A stretch of DNA of 64,000 nt from Apium graveolens (GCF_009905375.1 NW_027417584.1:1-64000), one strand, 5' to 3'; positions 1-11,970 are shown, counted from the first letter of the stretch. Numbers and translations: made by a program. The notes: generated from the letters alone by a model not told the origin.

Positions 1-1257
1 TTCTTGTCATCAAAATAGACATTGATAGATTCCATGACCACTTTGTTCTCAATTATAGACTCTGAAGGCTTTGTGGAAAGTGGATATCCAACAAATATCC
101 TTCATCACTTTTAGATCAAACTTGGATACTGTTCAGGATGATCTTGAGAACAAACATTTGCATCCAAATACATGAAAGTACTTCAGATTTGGCTTCTTTT
201 CTCACCATCTCATATGGTGTTTTTCCTTGCTTGTTAATGAGTGTTGCATTTTGAGTAAAACAAGCAGTCTGCACAGCTTCAGCCCAGAAAATAGGTTGGA
301 AGCTTTGCTTCTTCAAGCATTGTACGTGCAGCTTCAATGAGAGTTCTATTCTTCCTTTCAACAACTCCATTTTGCTGTGGAGTTCCAGGAGAAGAAAATT
401 CATGCTTAATTCCATGTTTTGCAGAACTCTTCCATTATCAAATTCTTGAACTCAGTGCCATTATCACTCCTTATGTTTTCACATAATCTTTGACCAATTT
501 TATCCAGATGTTTGACATGATCAATCAAGATAGATGCAGTTTCACTTTTTGTGTGCAAGAAATACACCCATGTGTATCTGGTGAACTCATCCACTATGAC
601 CAACGCATATTCTTCTTTGCAATAGACAACATTCCTGGACCAAATAGATCAACATGTAGTAGATGATAAGGCTCAAGAATTGATGATTCAGTCTTGCTCT
701 TGAATGAAGATTTCTTTGCTTGGCCTTCTGACAAGAATCCAAAGGCCATCAGGAGCAAATACTGACTTGGCAGTCCTCTCACAAGATCTTTTTTTGAGAT
801 CATTTATATTTTGAAATTTAAATGAGAGAGTTTCTTGTACCAATTCCAGCTTTCTTCAATTGATGCTCTACTCATCAGACAGATTGCAGAACCATCAGTA
901 CTTGTTGAAAGCTTAGCTTCATAAATGTTACCACGCCTGTATCCTTTTAGAACAACTTTGCCTTTGGATTTACTCACAACTTCACAGTGTTCTTCAAAGA
1001 AATCAACATGATAACCTCTGTCACAGATTTGACTTATACTCAGCAGATTATGTTTAAGTCCTGAGACCAGAGCTACATCTTTAATGGACATTCCCAAGAT
1101 TGATATTGCCATATCCCAAGTTTTTTCCAATGTTGCCATCTCCATAAGAAACACTTGGGCCAGCTTTTTCCACAAGTCTGATATCAGGGCTTATTTCCAG
1201 TCATATGTCCTGAACATCCACTGTCCAGAACTAGAATATTTTCCTGTTGCCCTGCAA
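1..1257 (-). pseudogene. copia-1 protease-integrase, degraded
   Basis: Remnant of the copia-1 pol start. The protease-proximal block has the residues HNLLSISQICDRGYHVDFFEEHC at about 970-1060 (split here: HNLLSISQICDRG, YHVDFFEEHC). The integrase zinc-binding region SHLNFK lies near 805-830. The core shows DLFGPG near 640, VIVDEFTRYTWVYFLH near 545-600 and RSDNGTEFKNL near 440-465. Numerous frameshifts split it into four or five frames. The better-preserved copy in copia-2 (17101-17868 and 43194-44003) gives the alignment. It would have encoded the aspartic protease and the DDE integrase that inserts the element DNA. It is non-functional here. Confidence 0.85.
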
Positions 1258-3588
1258 TCACAAAGACCACTAATGATTAGTTTTAAAGACCCGACTTGCT
1301 TGGATCCTTTGGCCTTATCAGGTTTTTTAACATTTGCAGTGGATTTAGCATCAGAGTTTATGTTAACATTTTTCTTATCAGAACTTACACTATCAGATTT
1401 TGAATCAGAATTTACACTAGAAGGAACAATGGAAACTTTTTCAAAGAAGGTTTTAATTGATAATAATCATAGTACAAACTATGATATTCCTTACAAGTAT
1501 AAATGGAATGCCATAAACTACCACGATGAAAACAAGGATTTTGTGGTTTATATCTAACAGACTGACTCTAAACTCCTGATTTTGAAGGTAAGGAGTTTAT
1601 GTTCTTATTCTTCCTGCAAAAAGAAGCCAGATGGTTAGAACTTCCACAATTATGACACACTTTCCTTTCCACACACACACTTCTTAGGTCACACACACTT
1701 CCTTTCCATTCCTATTTTTCCTAGGTAATTTAACCTTGTTTGCATTCTTAACATCTTTCAGCTTATGCTTAAGCTGCTTCTTGGTCATTAAGCCTATGTT
1801 TACTTCAGCTGTCTTTCCTGTTTTAGTTTGTCAGAAGTTAATTCCAGTTTAACTTCTGATTTCTCATTTTCAGACTTTACAGTTACAAACTTAACAAGTT
1901 TTAACTTTGCCTTTTGCTTAACAACAAGCTTAATTTCTACAGTTCCTTTATCATTCTTATCCTCTCCATAACCTAAGCCCTCTTTCCAATTTTCACTACT
2001 TAGCAAATTTTGAGTTATTCTGCCAGAGTTAGTCCAAGTCCTGATTATCTCTCTTTCCTTTTCTAACTCAGTTTTTAGAGATTCATTCATTTTTAGCACT
2101 TCATCCCTAACATAAAAAGCATCATCTCTATCCTTCTGAGTTTGATGGAACATAACTAACTCTTTTTCTAAGAAATCATTTCTTTTCTTAAAAGCAAGAT
2201 TTTAAGAAGTTAATCTTTCACATGTTAAAGTTTGATCTCTATAACTAACAAACATGGTTTTAAGATATCTTCTCAACTCATTAATATCATCAGTATGAAA
2301 AGCATAAGTAGTCTGAGGTACCTTTGTTTCAGCAGCTTCAGAACTGCTCTCAGCACTTTCTTTATCAGCATTTGCCATCAATGCATAGTTCTCCTCACTT
2401 TCAGAGTCTGAGGTGTCTGTCCAGCTTTTCTGCTTTGTGACAAGAGCCTTGCCTTTGTCACCCTTTACCTTCTTGCAATCAGGAGATATGTGGCCTCTCT
2501 CACCACAGTTATAGCATTTGATATTGGTATAATCTCCTCTATCAGACTATCCTCCTCTGCCTTCAGATCTTCTGAAATTCTTCTTATCAGAACTTATGCC
2601 TTTCTTGGAAAACTTCTTTCCCTTCCTGAACTTCCTGTATGCAATCTTTGTGATTCCTTTCACCATAAGAGCACACAGCTTCATCATCTCCTCATCAGCA
2701 TCAGTCTCAGGCAAGCTTTCAGAATCTGAGTCATCATCACTTTCAGAACTTGATGACTCAGTATCAGACTTTGTGAAAAGAGCTTTACCCTTGTCTTTCC
2801 TTGAGGTAGCTGCCTTGGGGGATTCTTCTTCAGCCTTAAGAGCAACTGTCCTTGACTTTCCTCCTTTCCTCTTGCTTCTTTGTTCCATCTCAAGTTCATG
2901 AGTCTTGAGCATTCCATAAATTTCATCAAGAGTTGTTTCATCAAGACTGTATTTGTCTCTTATTGTTGTTGCCTTCAAATCCCAACATTCAGGAAGAGCT
3001 AACAGGAATTTAAGGTTTGAATCTTCAAGATCATACTCCTTATTAACCAGTGACAGATCATTCAAGAGTTTGACAAATCTATCATATAATCAGTCAATGA
3101 TTCATTAGCCTTTGAGTCAAAGTGTTCATACTCTTGAGTGAGTATTGTCTTCCTGTTCTTCTTAATTGTATCAGTTCCCTGACACCTTGTTTCTAGAGCA
3201 TCCCATATCTCCTTAGCAGTCTTGCAGTTAATTACCCTATTTGAAATTACATTATCAATGGCACTATGCAGTAAGTGTCGTACCTTAGCATCCTTAGCAA
3301 TTGATGCGATATCTTCAGCAGTATAATCACTCTTTTCCTTTGGTACGGTCTTTGCTGCTTCACCTGCAACTGCAACAGCGAGCTTGGTTGGTTTGTGAGG
3401 CCCTTCCTTGAATCTATCAAGATATTCTGGATCTATAGCTTCCAGAAACATGGTCATCCTCACCTTCCATATGGCATATTCAGATGGTCTCAGTATGGGA
3501 ACTCTGATGGTTCATACCGACTTTGAATTTGTGTCTTTGGAGGTTCTTCAGGTTCGGTAGGCTTAGTTGGAGTTTCTGTGTCAGACAT
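1258..3588 (-). pseudogene. copia-1 gag (nucleocapsid polyprotein), degraded
   Basis: Gag structural protein that would form the virus-like particle. I place the start at 3588, where the frame reads MSDTETPTKPTEPEEPPK. A shift near 3475 is followed by the conserved gag block (VRMTMFLEAIDPEYLDRF; CKTAKEIWDALETRCQGTDT) and another shift near 3062. Next come LLALPECWDLKATTIRDKYS and a Lys/Ser-rich region. The first CCHC knuckle (CYNCGERGHISPDC) lies near 2475-2520, a Glu/Lys coiled coil (ELEKEREIIRTW) near 2040-2160, and a second knuckle (CHNCGSSNHLASFC) near 1610-1655. The 1650-1700 interval has lost sequence relative to copia-2 and carries CA repeats. In-frame stops occur near 2545 and 2205. 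Confidence 0.85.
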
Positions 3589-3630
3589 GATTGTGTTTGG
3601 ATCTTTAACTGTATGTGTGTTAACAGATAG

Positions 3631-3642
3631 GCTCTGATACCA
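3631..3642 (-). promoter_or_regulatory. copia-1 primer binding site
   Basis: On the minus strand this reads TGGTATCAGAGC, the plant initiator-Met tRNA primer site, two bases after the LTR end. It fixes the element orientation and the 5' LTR. Confidence 0.9.
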
Positions 3643-3644
3643 CT

Positions 3645-4247
3645 TGTTAGGTCACACACACTGTAGAGGGGGTGAATACAGTGTAAATACAATCAAATCG
3701 AACTTTTATATTTTAAGTAACAGAAAACAAACTTTATTGAAACAATAAACTCTATTACAGTATGGAACTGTTACCTCTCAGTGATGAACAAATATCACGA
3801 GAGCTGCTAGGGTTACAATAAATAATCTTCTCGAATATGATAACACTTCTAGTGTAAACCCTGTGTCTATGTTTATATACTACACAGTTACAAGATAATC
3901 GCTAATTGATATAAATAAATTCTGCTTCCTAAAATATCAATTAGATATCTTTACTTCCAAGTATTCTATTCTTCATAGAATTCCTTCTTCATGCATATCT
4001 TCTTATATTTATCTCGATCTTCTTTCCTTTAATCAGCTATTGTCCTTATCTGAAAGTCCTTCAGCACTTAAGTTCTGATATCCATCTTCTGATGATTATC
4101 TCCTGATAATATAAGTACTGATATCCTTAAGTCCTGACTTCCAGTATAAGTACTGATTCCCAGTTAAGTACTGATTTGTCCTGTTAAGTAAGATCTGAAA
4201 ACTAAACATAAATCATATTAGCCATGACATTATCAATATATCTAACA
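3645..4247 (-). repeat. copia-1 5' LTR (603 bp)
   Basis: It begins TGTTAG and ends CTAACA on the plus strand, a perfect 6-bp terminal inverted repeat. It is flanked by the primer site on the left and gypsy A LTR sequence on the right. A TATA-like TTTATATA lies near 3870. The far part (4060-4200) holds a cluster of AAGT[T/A/C]CTGA[T/C] copies that match a motif scattered through the coding region of the same family. Confidence 0.9.
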
Positions 4248-6483
4248 TTGCATAATACCTATGCTAGAGATAAGTAGTAGTTGCGTATACCCTTAGTATA
4301 GGGGACCCAAAGGTGAACATTTTCTAAACCGGGAGGCGATGTTCCCGAGTATATTATATAATATATATAGTTTTCAAAACTATTAATCGAATAATGTTTA
4401 TTCGATAACTTTATTTTATTAAATGAATATTATTTTGAATATTCATTTGAGGACTTATGACTCCGCTTAATGTATTAAATGAATATTATTTTGAATATTC
4501 ATTCGAGGACTTATGACACCGCTTATTGTATTAAATGAATATTATTTTGAATATTCATCTGAGGACTTATGACTCCGCTTATTGTATTAAATGAATATTA
4601 TTTTTAATATTCATTCGAGGACTTATGACTCCGCTTATTGTATTAAATGAATATTATTTTGAATATTCATTCGAGGACTTATGACTCCGCTTATTGTATT
4701 AAATGAATATTATTTTGAATATTCATTCGTGGACGTATGACTCCACTTCTTTTATTAATTAATATTCTTTATTTTATTAAAGAATAATGTTTCGATAATC
4801 AAACTTATTTTCTATTATTCAAATAAAGATCGTACTTTCGTATAAGTATATCTTTGGTTAATTAAATATTCATTTCATGTATGAGTTTTAAAACTTCTAT
4901 TTCAAGTATATCTTTGGTTAATTAAATATTCAGATATTTTCTAATATATTAGGACTGATTATTTTATTAAATCAACATTACTCCAAACATTCTTAAAAAT
5001 GTTTTCGAGTCTTCAAAATGATTTTTAAAAGTTAGGGCGGATCCCAAAACTCAATTTTTTTATATTTAAGAACCTCCTTTAGAAGGGGATTTAAATACTC
5101 GCTCAAAACCTGAGGGATCCGGCTCTGTGGTGTATTTTATATTCGCAACAAGGTTGTTGTTTTGATAAATGAATTGATTACTTACCCAACGTTCGGGAAG
5201 TAAGTCCATCTAATTGAGTCGGCATAAGCGACAGGCCGGGGTACGGTCTATCAAAGTGTAAGTGATGGGTGGCAGCCCATCAATGCGTAAGAGGCCGGGT
5301 GGGCGGTCCGCACAAGGTCCTAATCAGGCCAGGGTGATGACCGGTGGGGGATTCATCCATCTACTAGTAGAAAAGGTTACTTATTGGTATCTTTGCCTGA
5401 TCAGCAAGATATCAGGTTTATGCCAAGTTTTTCTCTTTTCCAAATTCATTGGATATTGCAACTCTGTTTATAATTTTCATAACAGAGGTTTCAAGGAGTG
5501 TATGAAATGTATATATATATAGTGTATATATATATCGGGACTTAATGAAGTATCTCGTAACTTCATTCTTTCAAATGATATTTCAAAGATGAATCTATTC
5601 AAGTCTTATCTGCAGTCTCATTCAGTGTGACGAACTTTTGAAACTAATTATAACTTGAACGGTGGTAGTTCAAGTAGTATTCGGAAAATATATAAGTTAT
5701 TGGAGTATCTTGTAACTTTCATCTTGTAAAACGTATATCTAGTAAATGATTATCTATGCATGTCAAAGATTTCAGAAAAACATTGAGACAAGGTAGATAT
5801 ATGAGATCACCTTGCAACGATATTTTATACAGTTATAAACTGGAACTCTGTGTATATTATACATGTCAGAGGATTTCAAAGATTTGAGAAGTATATATGT
5901 ATCTTTACTGAATATTTTGCGACTTCATCGCGTTAAGATAGTATACTTGGTTCATTCTTCTTGACCAAGACTTTCATGAGTACTATGAGAATGCTCATAT
6001 ATTGTTAATTATTATACATATTATTTCGGTGGGCTTGTTGCTCACCCTTGCTTTGTTCTTCATCACACAACAACAGATAGACATGATGAACATGACCAAG
6101 CTCCCAATTCGTGAGCGGATAGGAAACGTTCCGCAGTTTCCTATAGGCGTGATGGCGTTGTAGCTGAGGTAGGAACTACCAATAGGCTAGGCTTTCAACT
6201 TTTGTTGTACCAGACTTATGTACATTTATGAATTGTAATAATGGAAAATAATGTGTAAATTTATTCAGAAACCCTTTTAAGTGGTAATGACTTATAATTG
6301 TGGAATAAAATGACTTGTGTTATTTTTGGTATTCATCTCTGAGACTATAACTTGTGCTGTGTGTGTGTATATTGCGGGGTCACAGTACGCAGTAGATGAT
6401 TGTTTATTAGAATTAGGTGTTTATTAAGGGAAATGGAACTCGTGACAATCCGATCCCCCGACCCCGGATTTGGGGGTGTTACA
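4248..6483 (+). repeat. Gypsy A 5' LTR, 3' portion
   Basis: Colinear with 13928-16252 of the 3' LTR, ending ...GGGGGTGTTACA just before the primer site. It contains six 56-bp tandem repeats. It also has a local duplication (AAGTATATCTTTGGTTAATT near 4848 and 4904) that is single in the 3' LTR. By eye the two LTRs differ by a few percent plus indels. Short open frames in it (for example 5262-5522) have no recognisable product. Confidence 0.9.
4415..4745. repeat. 56-bp tandem repeat in gypsy A 5' LTR, 6 copies
   Basis: Unit: TATTAAATGAATATTATTTT then GAATATTCATTCGAGGACTT then ATGACTCCGCTTATTG. Each unit holds an inverted repeat (AATGAATATT / AATATTCATT) followed by GAGGACTTATGACTCCGC. The last unit is divergent (GTGGACGTATGACTCCAC). 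Confidence 0.9.
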
Positions 6484-6487
6484 GAAA

Positions 6488-6499
6488 TGGTATCAGAGC
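6488..6499 (+). promoter_or_regulatory. Gypsy A primer binding site
   Basis: TGGTATCAGAGC lies four bases after the 5' LTR end. It is the initiator-Met tRNA primer site for minus-strand DNA synthesis. Confidence 0.9.
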
Positions 6500-7780
6500 T
6501 AAGCGTTATAAACCTCAGAGATGAGTGACGTTAAATAATAAGTTCACTAGATAAATAAGAACCTCTTGCCAAGTTCATAGTCGGACTACCTAACGTAGTA
6601 CTGACAGTTAAAACCCTTAGGGGAACCCTTATAAATATCGTGATAGAGGCGTAGTTCGTTATAACCCTGAGGTTGAGGAGCAACAACACGATGATATTTT
6701 ATTAGGTATTGGAGATCATATTGTGGATTCGATAGGAGCGTCCTAACACGGGATCAGATGATGTTCATATTGAGGATGTAGCGGTTGAAGATGTTATCCT
6801 AGAAGGGATTATTGCTGAGAAGGATCCCGTGAAGGATCCTGACAAGAATGAATAAAGGACCACTGAGGAACTGATGACCATGGTTAGGGCGACTACCAGA
6901 GGTAGGATTGGTCGGTCACTACCGGAGTTCGTTCAAGTTTGTAAAGATAGTAGCCCCTTTAATTGCGGCTTACTCGTAAGACTGAGAAGTTCGAATGGAC
7001 AGATAAATGCGAGAACAGCTCTTAGAACTGAAGCAAAGGTTGGTGACGGCCCCTATGTTGGCATTGCCGGATGGAAAAGGAGATATTTTTTTGATTTGTA
7101 GTGACGCTTCGCATAAGGAATTAGGGTGCTTCTTATACAACACAGCAAGGTAATCGCGTACGCGTCAAGACAACTAAGGGAATATAAAATTCGATATCCG
7201 CACCCATGAGCTTGGGCTCGTGGAAATAGTTTTGCCCTAAAGGTTGGAGGCACTACTTGTATGGAGAAAAGTGCAAGATTTACATAACCATAAGTTCTCT
7301 AGTACATTTTCACGCAGAAAGAGCTCAACATGCACCAGAGGATGTGGTTAGAGCTAATCGAGGATTACGATTAAGAGATTCTTAATCATCCAGGGAAAGC
7401 CAAAATGGTGGCTAATGCCCTTAGTATAAAAGAGAGACTCAAGATGAAAATATCTTTGGGAGAGTTGACAAGAGATTTTGAGAAAATGGAAATAGAAGTG
7501 AAGGTAACCGGAGCCGGTACCGAAAAGCTGTTTGAGATTGTAATCAGCCCGAATTATTGAAGAAGATCATATTGTGCCAAGAAAAAAAGTGATGAATAGA
7601 GGCAGAGAACCAATGACCGGAGAAGAGATTAATACCTAGAAAGATGATGAGGGAATAATGAGGTATCCATACAGAATTTGGGTTCCAAATGTTCAAGAGC
7701 TTAAGGATTGGATCTTAGATGAAAGTCATAGTTCGAGGAATAATATTTAGGGCAAACCCTGAATGTGATAGTCAGGGAGG
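6500..7780 (+). pseudogene. Gypsy A: misplaced RT-RNase H-zinc finger remnant
   Basis: Conceptual translation in shifting frames gives the RT connection region (FVQ..., LKQRLVTAP near 7025-7050, LALPDGKGDI near 7060), RNase H (CSDASHKELGC near 7100; YASRQLREYKIRYP near 7155-7200; LEALLVWRK read as a shifted HYLYGEK) and the start of the integrase zinc region (RIWVPNVQELKDWILDESHS near 7675-7735). These pol domains stand immediately after the primer site and before gag remnants, which is the wrong order. Bases 6500-6900 just after the primer site are acidic-codon-rich but I cannot assign them. No frame is usable. Confidence 0.65.
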
Positions 7781-7899
7781 ACGCCATCAAGATAGAAGGA
7801 ACCCATAACATAATGAAGTGGAAAATGAGGATTTAAAAACATGTAGGATGACCCCAATTATGGGAAGATGAGAAAACATTTCATACGAGAAAAACAGAA

Positions 7900-8420
7900 G
7901 TCGAAGCAAGATAGGGAGAACCAGGACGGTACTCCTATACAGAAATTCATGGACTTGTCTAAACAGAACTTATACTCTTATTCCCAACCACCACCTTGAG
8001 GAAACAATGCGGTAGGAAATCCTTTCATGACCTTTAAGTCACTAAAGCTCTCAGAGTTTCAAGGAACAGGTTGACCCAAGTCGAGGCAATAGCTTGGCTA
8101 AAGGAAATATAGGAATCATTTGAGATTCTAAATGACTGACGAAGCGCAAAAGACTCTTTTTTGTCACTTAACTTCCTAAGAGAGAGGCCACCTGTTGGTG
8201 AAAGGCCAAGAAAGGCACGGAGCCAGAGGTTTATAATAAACTGATTAAAGTTCAGACAATTATTTTCGGGAAAGTAATTCCCAAGATTATGGAGATAGTG
8301 TAAAGCTTTAGGGCCGAAACAAATGCGGACGAGTATGATAAATTATGAATATAAGATTGTAAAAGTTGTCAAGATTCGTTCTGATGACAAGAATCCCAGA
8401 ACAACGTGATGTTTGAAGTC
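7900..8420 (+). pseudogene. Gypsy A gag remnant
   Basis: Fragments of the Ty3/gypsy gag domain are readable: FKSLKLSEFQGT near 8031-8066, then EAIAWLKEI near 8083-8110 and MTDEAQKTLF near 8131-8160. These correspond to the block of gypsy C gag that reads PPEFKGSLEPVEANVWLKEI. The piece is interrupted by stops and shifts. It identifies the start of the original gag-pol of A, 1.5 kb downstream of the primer site. Confidence 0.6.
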
Positions 8421-9399
8421 AATGATTAGTGGGTTCGTGAAATGATTGTAAGAGAGAGGTAAATAAAAAGATACTGAAGTGGAAAGGAATATAAAGGCAA
8501 CAGAGTTTGAGGAATGATAAGGGAGTTGGTATGAGGAAACCCTAAAGACTCATAGCAATAGAAATAGAAAAGTATGTAATCGTCAGGATGAGGTGATTCA
8601 CCATGAGTTAGTTGATGATTGAAGGAATAATAGATACATATATTTATCCCCTTTAAGTTGGGAGGATTCGAGGAAACCTTGAGATAGTTCAAAGGATAAA
8701 TAATGAGACGCGGATAGACGGAAGAGACAAGAAAGTAAGAAATTAGGAATTGGATGAAGGAAGTAACCTTCACAATGGAAATTGTATGTAACACCTGTGA
8801 CTTGATACCCAAAGGGAGACACCAAGTATAAAGATATCCCAACATTGAGATGACTGTTGAGATAAACCACAAAAGGAAATAAGGATTTATTAAGAAGAAG
8901 TTCTGTTGAACACGACCAATATCTTCCAGAACATCCATGTGATCATTACCAAATTAGGAAAGAAAAGTAGATAACCATTGTTATCTTTTGAGGTCATATT
9001 GATTGACCTCATTTTGAATACAGATTTTATTGTGAAATTAGGCATATACTATCGAGATGGGAATGATTGAATAAGGAACACCCTTATCAGGGATACATGA
9101 CTTGATTTCTATGGAAAATGCAAGTACCTTTTTAAAAAGGTGGAATTAAGGATGGAACCTCGATAACTTGAGATGAACCATAGAGGAATGCATAAAGGTT
9201 GGCATTTCACCCTTAATAGGGACATTATGAGTTGGGTAGTATGGACGAAGGACTAAGGTAACAACAACCTTTAAAGATCAGTAGAGAAATTTTTCAGAAG
9301 TAGTTAAACAATGTTTCTAGTATTAGTAAATGGTATCTTGATATGCCCTGTACCTAGGGAGTACCGGATGAAGAATTTAAGGATAACCTTAGAGGTTTT
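8421..9399 (+). other. Gypsy A interior, not assignable
   Basis: About 1 kb between the gag and RT remnants, where protease and the first half of RT would be expected. I see no conserved motif. The minus-strand open frames at 8426-8938 are AT-rich shadows without similarity that I can recognise. Confidence 0.5.
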
Positions 9400-9600
9400 A
9401 CAAGGAAAAAGGTAATTATTCAAAGTTCTCAAGAATAGAAATTTTGATAAAGAAAATATGACATATTATAATAATTTCAGGTGGGCACGTGTTGAACCAT
9501 AAGAAAGTATAGATCGACCCAATGAAGGTCGAGATTGGTGAAAATGAGAAGGACCCAAGATAAGAGACGTCCTAAGTATGATCGAGAGTCAGTCGTGACA
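9400..9600 (+). pseudogene. Gypsy A reverse transcriptase remnant
   Basis: Around 9480-9590 the sequence reads, with stops, G-HVLNHKKV-IDPMKVE, the block that follows the catalytic fold of Ty3/gypsy RT (in gypsy [21 protein letters not shown]). The catalytic FIDD box itself is not recognisable. It lies downstream of gag, as expected for the original order, so the RNase H piece at 6.9-7.5 kb is extra or displaced. Confidence 0.55.
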
Positions 9601-11199
9601 ATGTTCACATCTAAAGACTAAGGCAATGACTTATGGAAAAATGGTGATTTTTTTTTCTCACTAGGATTAAGAAAAGCATTTTCACATAAGCAGTGATTGA
9701 AATGAGGTAGAAAATTTAGTTGGAGGTGGTTAAAATGACATTGATTGTAAGGAAATTTTACTATCAGGAAAGGTCAAAGAGGTGGCCGACACTTTTAAAT
9801 ATAAGAGGATAATTATAGGCGCTCGTGCCAGAGGAATACAGTGATGATGTTGAAGCCGTGAAGGTTGTATTATGGTTTGGAAGATTGACATTCCTTTGAT
9901 GACTGTGCATACTCAACCGTGACAGTGGTTTGGTAAAGATTTAATTTATATAATCGCCGGTGAGCGGGCAATCTATCTTATAAGGACATATTTTGAGATA
10001 AGCCAGGACCATGTTTACGAAAGGACTAAATGAACCTTTGAGCTTCATGTCTCCTGATAAATACATATGATTAAGAATGTATTAACCTGCTATCGCTGCT
10101 TTATTGAAACTCTTCTGCAATTTTATCTGCCTTATGTCATGAAAGTTCAGGATCTGGAGTGTCTTCATGATTATGAATGGTGAATTATGTTAACTCCTTA
10201 GAAGAATTTGATACGACAGGTATGGACTCCGTAGGTTATCTATTAATATTCCAAGGAAAACGAATGACGACAGTAGGTCAGTGGTGGACCCTAGTAATGC
10301 AGCAACGATTCTTTGAATAATGAGCCGATTACAACTGTGATGAGTTGTAGTGTAATGGATGTTGAGATGGGTACCACGAATTGGGTGGTGGTGATGTATA
10401 AGTTATCATTAATAGACTAATTAAGTCGATTATTTACCTATTGAATACTTATTCCTTCTTATCAATAGGAGAGTCGTATTACTATACGAGGAAGGTTGCG
10501 GTGCCAGCATAGAATTCTAGTAACGATGATGCTAGAATGAGATCCCAGATTTGATTTTCGATGTCGAGGGAGTTTCAAAGGTGATTGTGTATACGCTCGA
10601 GCAAGAGCTGGGGCCATAGAATGATGGACAGATATCAAAAATATTTAGGCATGTGAAATACGATGCTATATACCTGATATTGATATTATACGATATGTTT
10701 TATTCTCCTCTAACAAACCTCTATAGTTCAGAGGTAGATTCCAAGCCAGATATTTTGTGGCAGTATATTTTATATATATACAATTCTCTTCAATTCATTC
10801 TTTTCTCTCCTTTTCATTTTGTATAAGCTGAGAAGAAACAACCCTTCCAGAAGGGGAGGTATTGCCGAATGACTATCTATCTGTGTGATAGAAGCCTAGT
10901 AGGATACCACATGTTGTTTAATTGCTTGTCAGTACTAAAGGCTGACCACCTTCTATAGTAACTATGCAATAGAACAAGTGTTCATGATCATAGTGATCTC
11001 TCAATAAAATCTTTTACTTCTATATGATAGATCAAGCTTTCGAAGATGAAAGCAGTAAAAGGAAGTAGTATCAGTGCGGTGGTATTCCGAATCTAACGCG
11101 TTCGTGATACTAAGGGTTGACGTTGTTATTAAAAGGTTAAGAACGCTAACGAGCAAAAGTATAACCAGTATAATATTATGAACGGGAAAAGAGTGGGTA
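9601..11199 (+). other. Gypsy A interior, decayed RNase H/integrase expected
   Basis: 1.6 kb in which RNase H and the integrase core should lie by position. I cannot identify the D,D-35-E motifs, and only isolated codon strings survive. A short AT-rich tract near 10770 (TATATATATA) and pyrimidine-rich sequence near 10790-10830 are the only visible features. Confidence 0.45.
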
Positions 11200-11949
11200 T
11201 TGAGAAGCAAAAGCTATAATGCTAGAAGCTATGATGAGGGTCTGTGCAATAGACTTGAAAGAATTTGGAATGATCACTTAACGCGGATTGAGTTTTCTTA
11301 CGATAATAGATCGTATGTCAGTATCGAGATATCGCCTTATGAGATCCTTGAGGGAAGACAATGTCGATCTCCCTTATGTTAGGATGAAGTTGTAGAGCGC
11401 AAGATGCCTCGGACCCGCAGTAGTCCAAAGGACCAAGGATATAATAGATCTAATCAGAGGACGGCTGGTAGTAGCCCAAGATGGACATAAGAAGTATGTT
11501 GATTTGACACGAAAGGACAAAGAATAGGAAGTAGGGGACCTAGTGCTGTTATAGGTATTCCCTTGAAAGGGATTAATGAGGTTCGGAAAGAAAGGGAAAC
11601 TAAGCCCAAGATACATTGGACCTTTTGAGATACTAAGACGGATTGGGAAGTTGGCTTACGAGCTAGCCTTACCCCCGAACCTACAACAAGTTCATAATGT
11701 ATTCCATGTGTCAATGCTAAGAAAGTATCATCGGGATGCCAGACACATAGTGGAGTATGAGCAGGTGGATATGCAACCAGATCTGACTTATGTGGACAAA
11801 CGAGTAAAGATTATGGATAAGGAGCAGGTGCTTCGGAACAAAGTGATCAAGCTAGTCAGAGTGCCATGGCAGAATCATAATGTGGAAGAATCAACTTGGG
11901 AGCTAGAGAGCGCAATGCTAGAAAAGTACCCCCATTTGTTTTTTATTTG
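11200..11949 (+). pseudogene. Gypsy A integrase C-terminus and chromodomain
   Basis: The C-terminal end of pol. The integrase end reads WNDHLTRIEFSYDNRSYVSI and YEILEGRQCRSPLC, broken by a stop near 11380. The final 124 codons (11576-11950) are open: RFGKKGKLSPRYIGPFEIL (integrase GPF region), HNVFHVSMLRKYHRDARH, then a chromodomain (VLRNKVIKLVRVPWQNH, VEESTWELESAMLEKYPHLF). Chromodomains of chromoviruses are thought to steer integration to heterochromatin. This is the best-preserved coding piece of A and supports assignment to a Tekay/Del-like lineage. The frame ends 33 bases before the 3' LTR. Confidence 0.85.
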
Positions 11950-11970
11950 ATTCCGGGACGGAATCCTTTT

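Larger units (their letters stand above)
1..4247 (-). mobile_element. copia-1: SIRE-type Ty1/copia element, cut by window edge
   Basis: Ty1/copia LTR retrotransposon on the minus strand. Reading from right to left, it has a 603-bp 5' LTR, an initiator-Met primer site, a long coiled-coil gag, then protease and integrase. The integrase-RT linker is cut by base 1, so any RT, RNase H and 3' LTR lie outside. The long gag with a central coiled coil and two zinc knuckles is typical of the SIRE/Sirevirus lineage. The LTR end at 4247 abuts TTGCATAATAC, which occurs inside the LTR of gypsy A at 13928, so copia-1 inserted into A's 5' LTR. All frames are broken by stops and shifts. Copia-2 is the same family. 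Confidence 0.9.

Noticed and set aside
1668..1700. CA-rich repeats in copia-1
   Set aside because: Short simple repeat within decayed gag, likely slippage; no further significance seen.
8426..8938. 170-codon minus-strand frame in gypsy A
   Set aside because: Opposite to the element, low-complexity Leu/Ile/Tyr composition, no recognised family. A shadow of decayed gag-pol.
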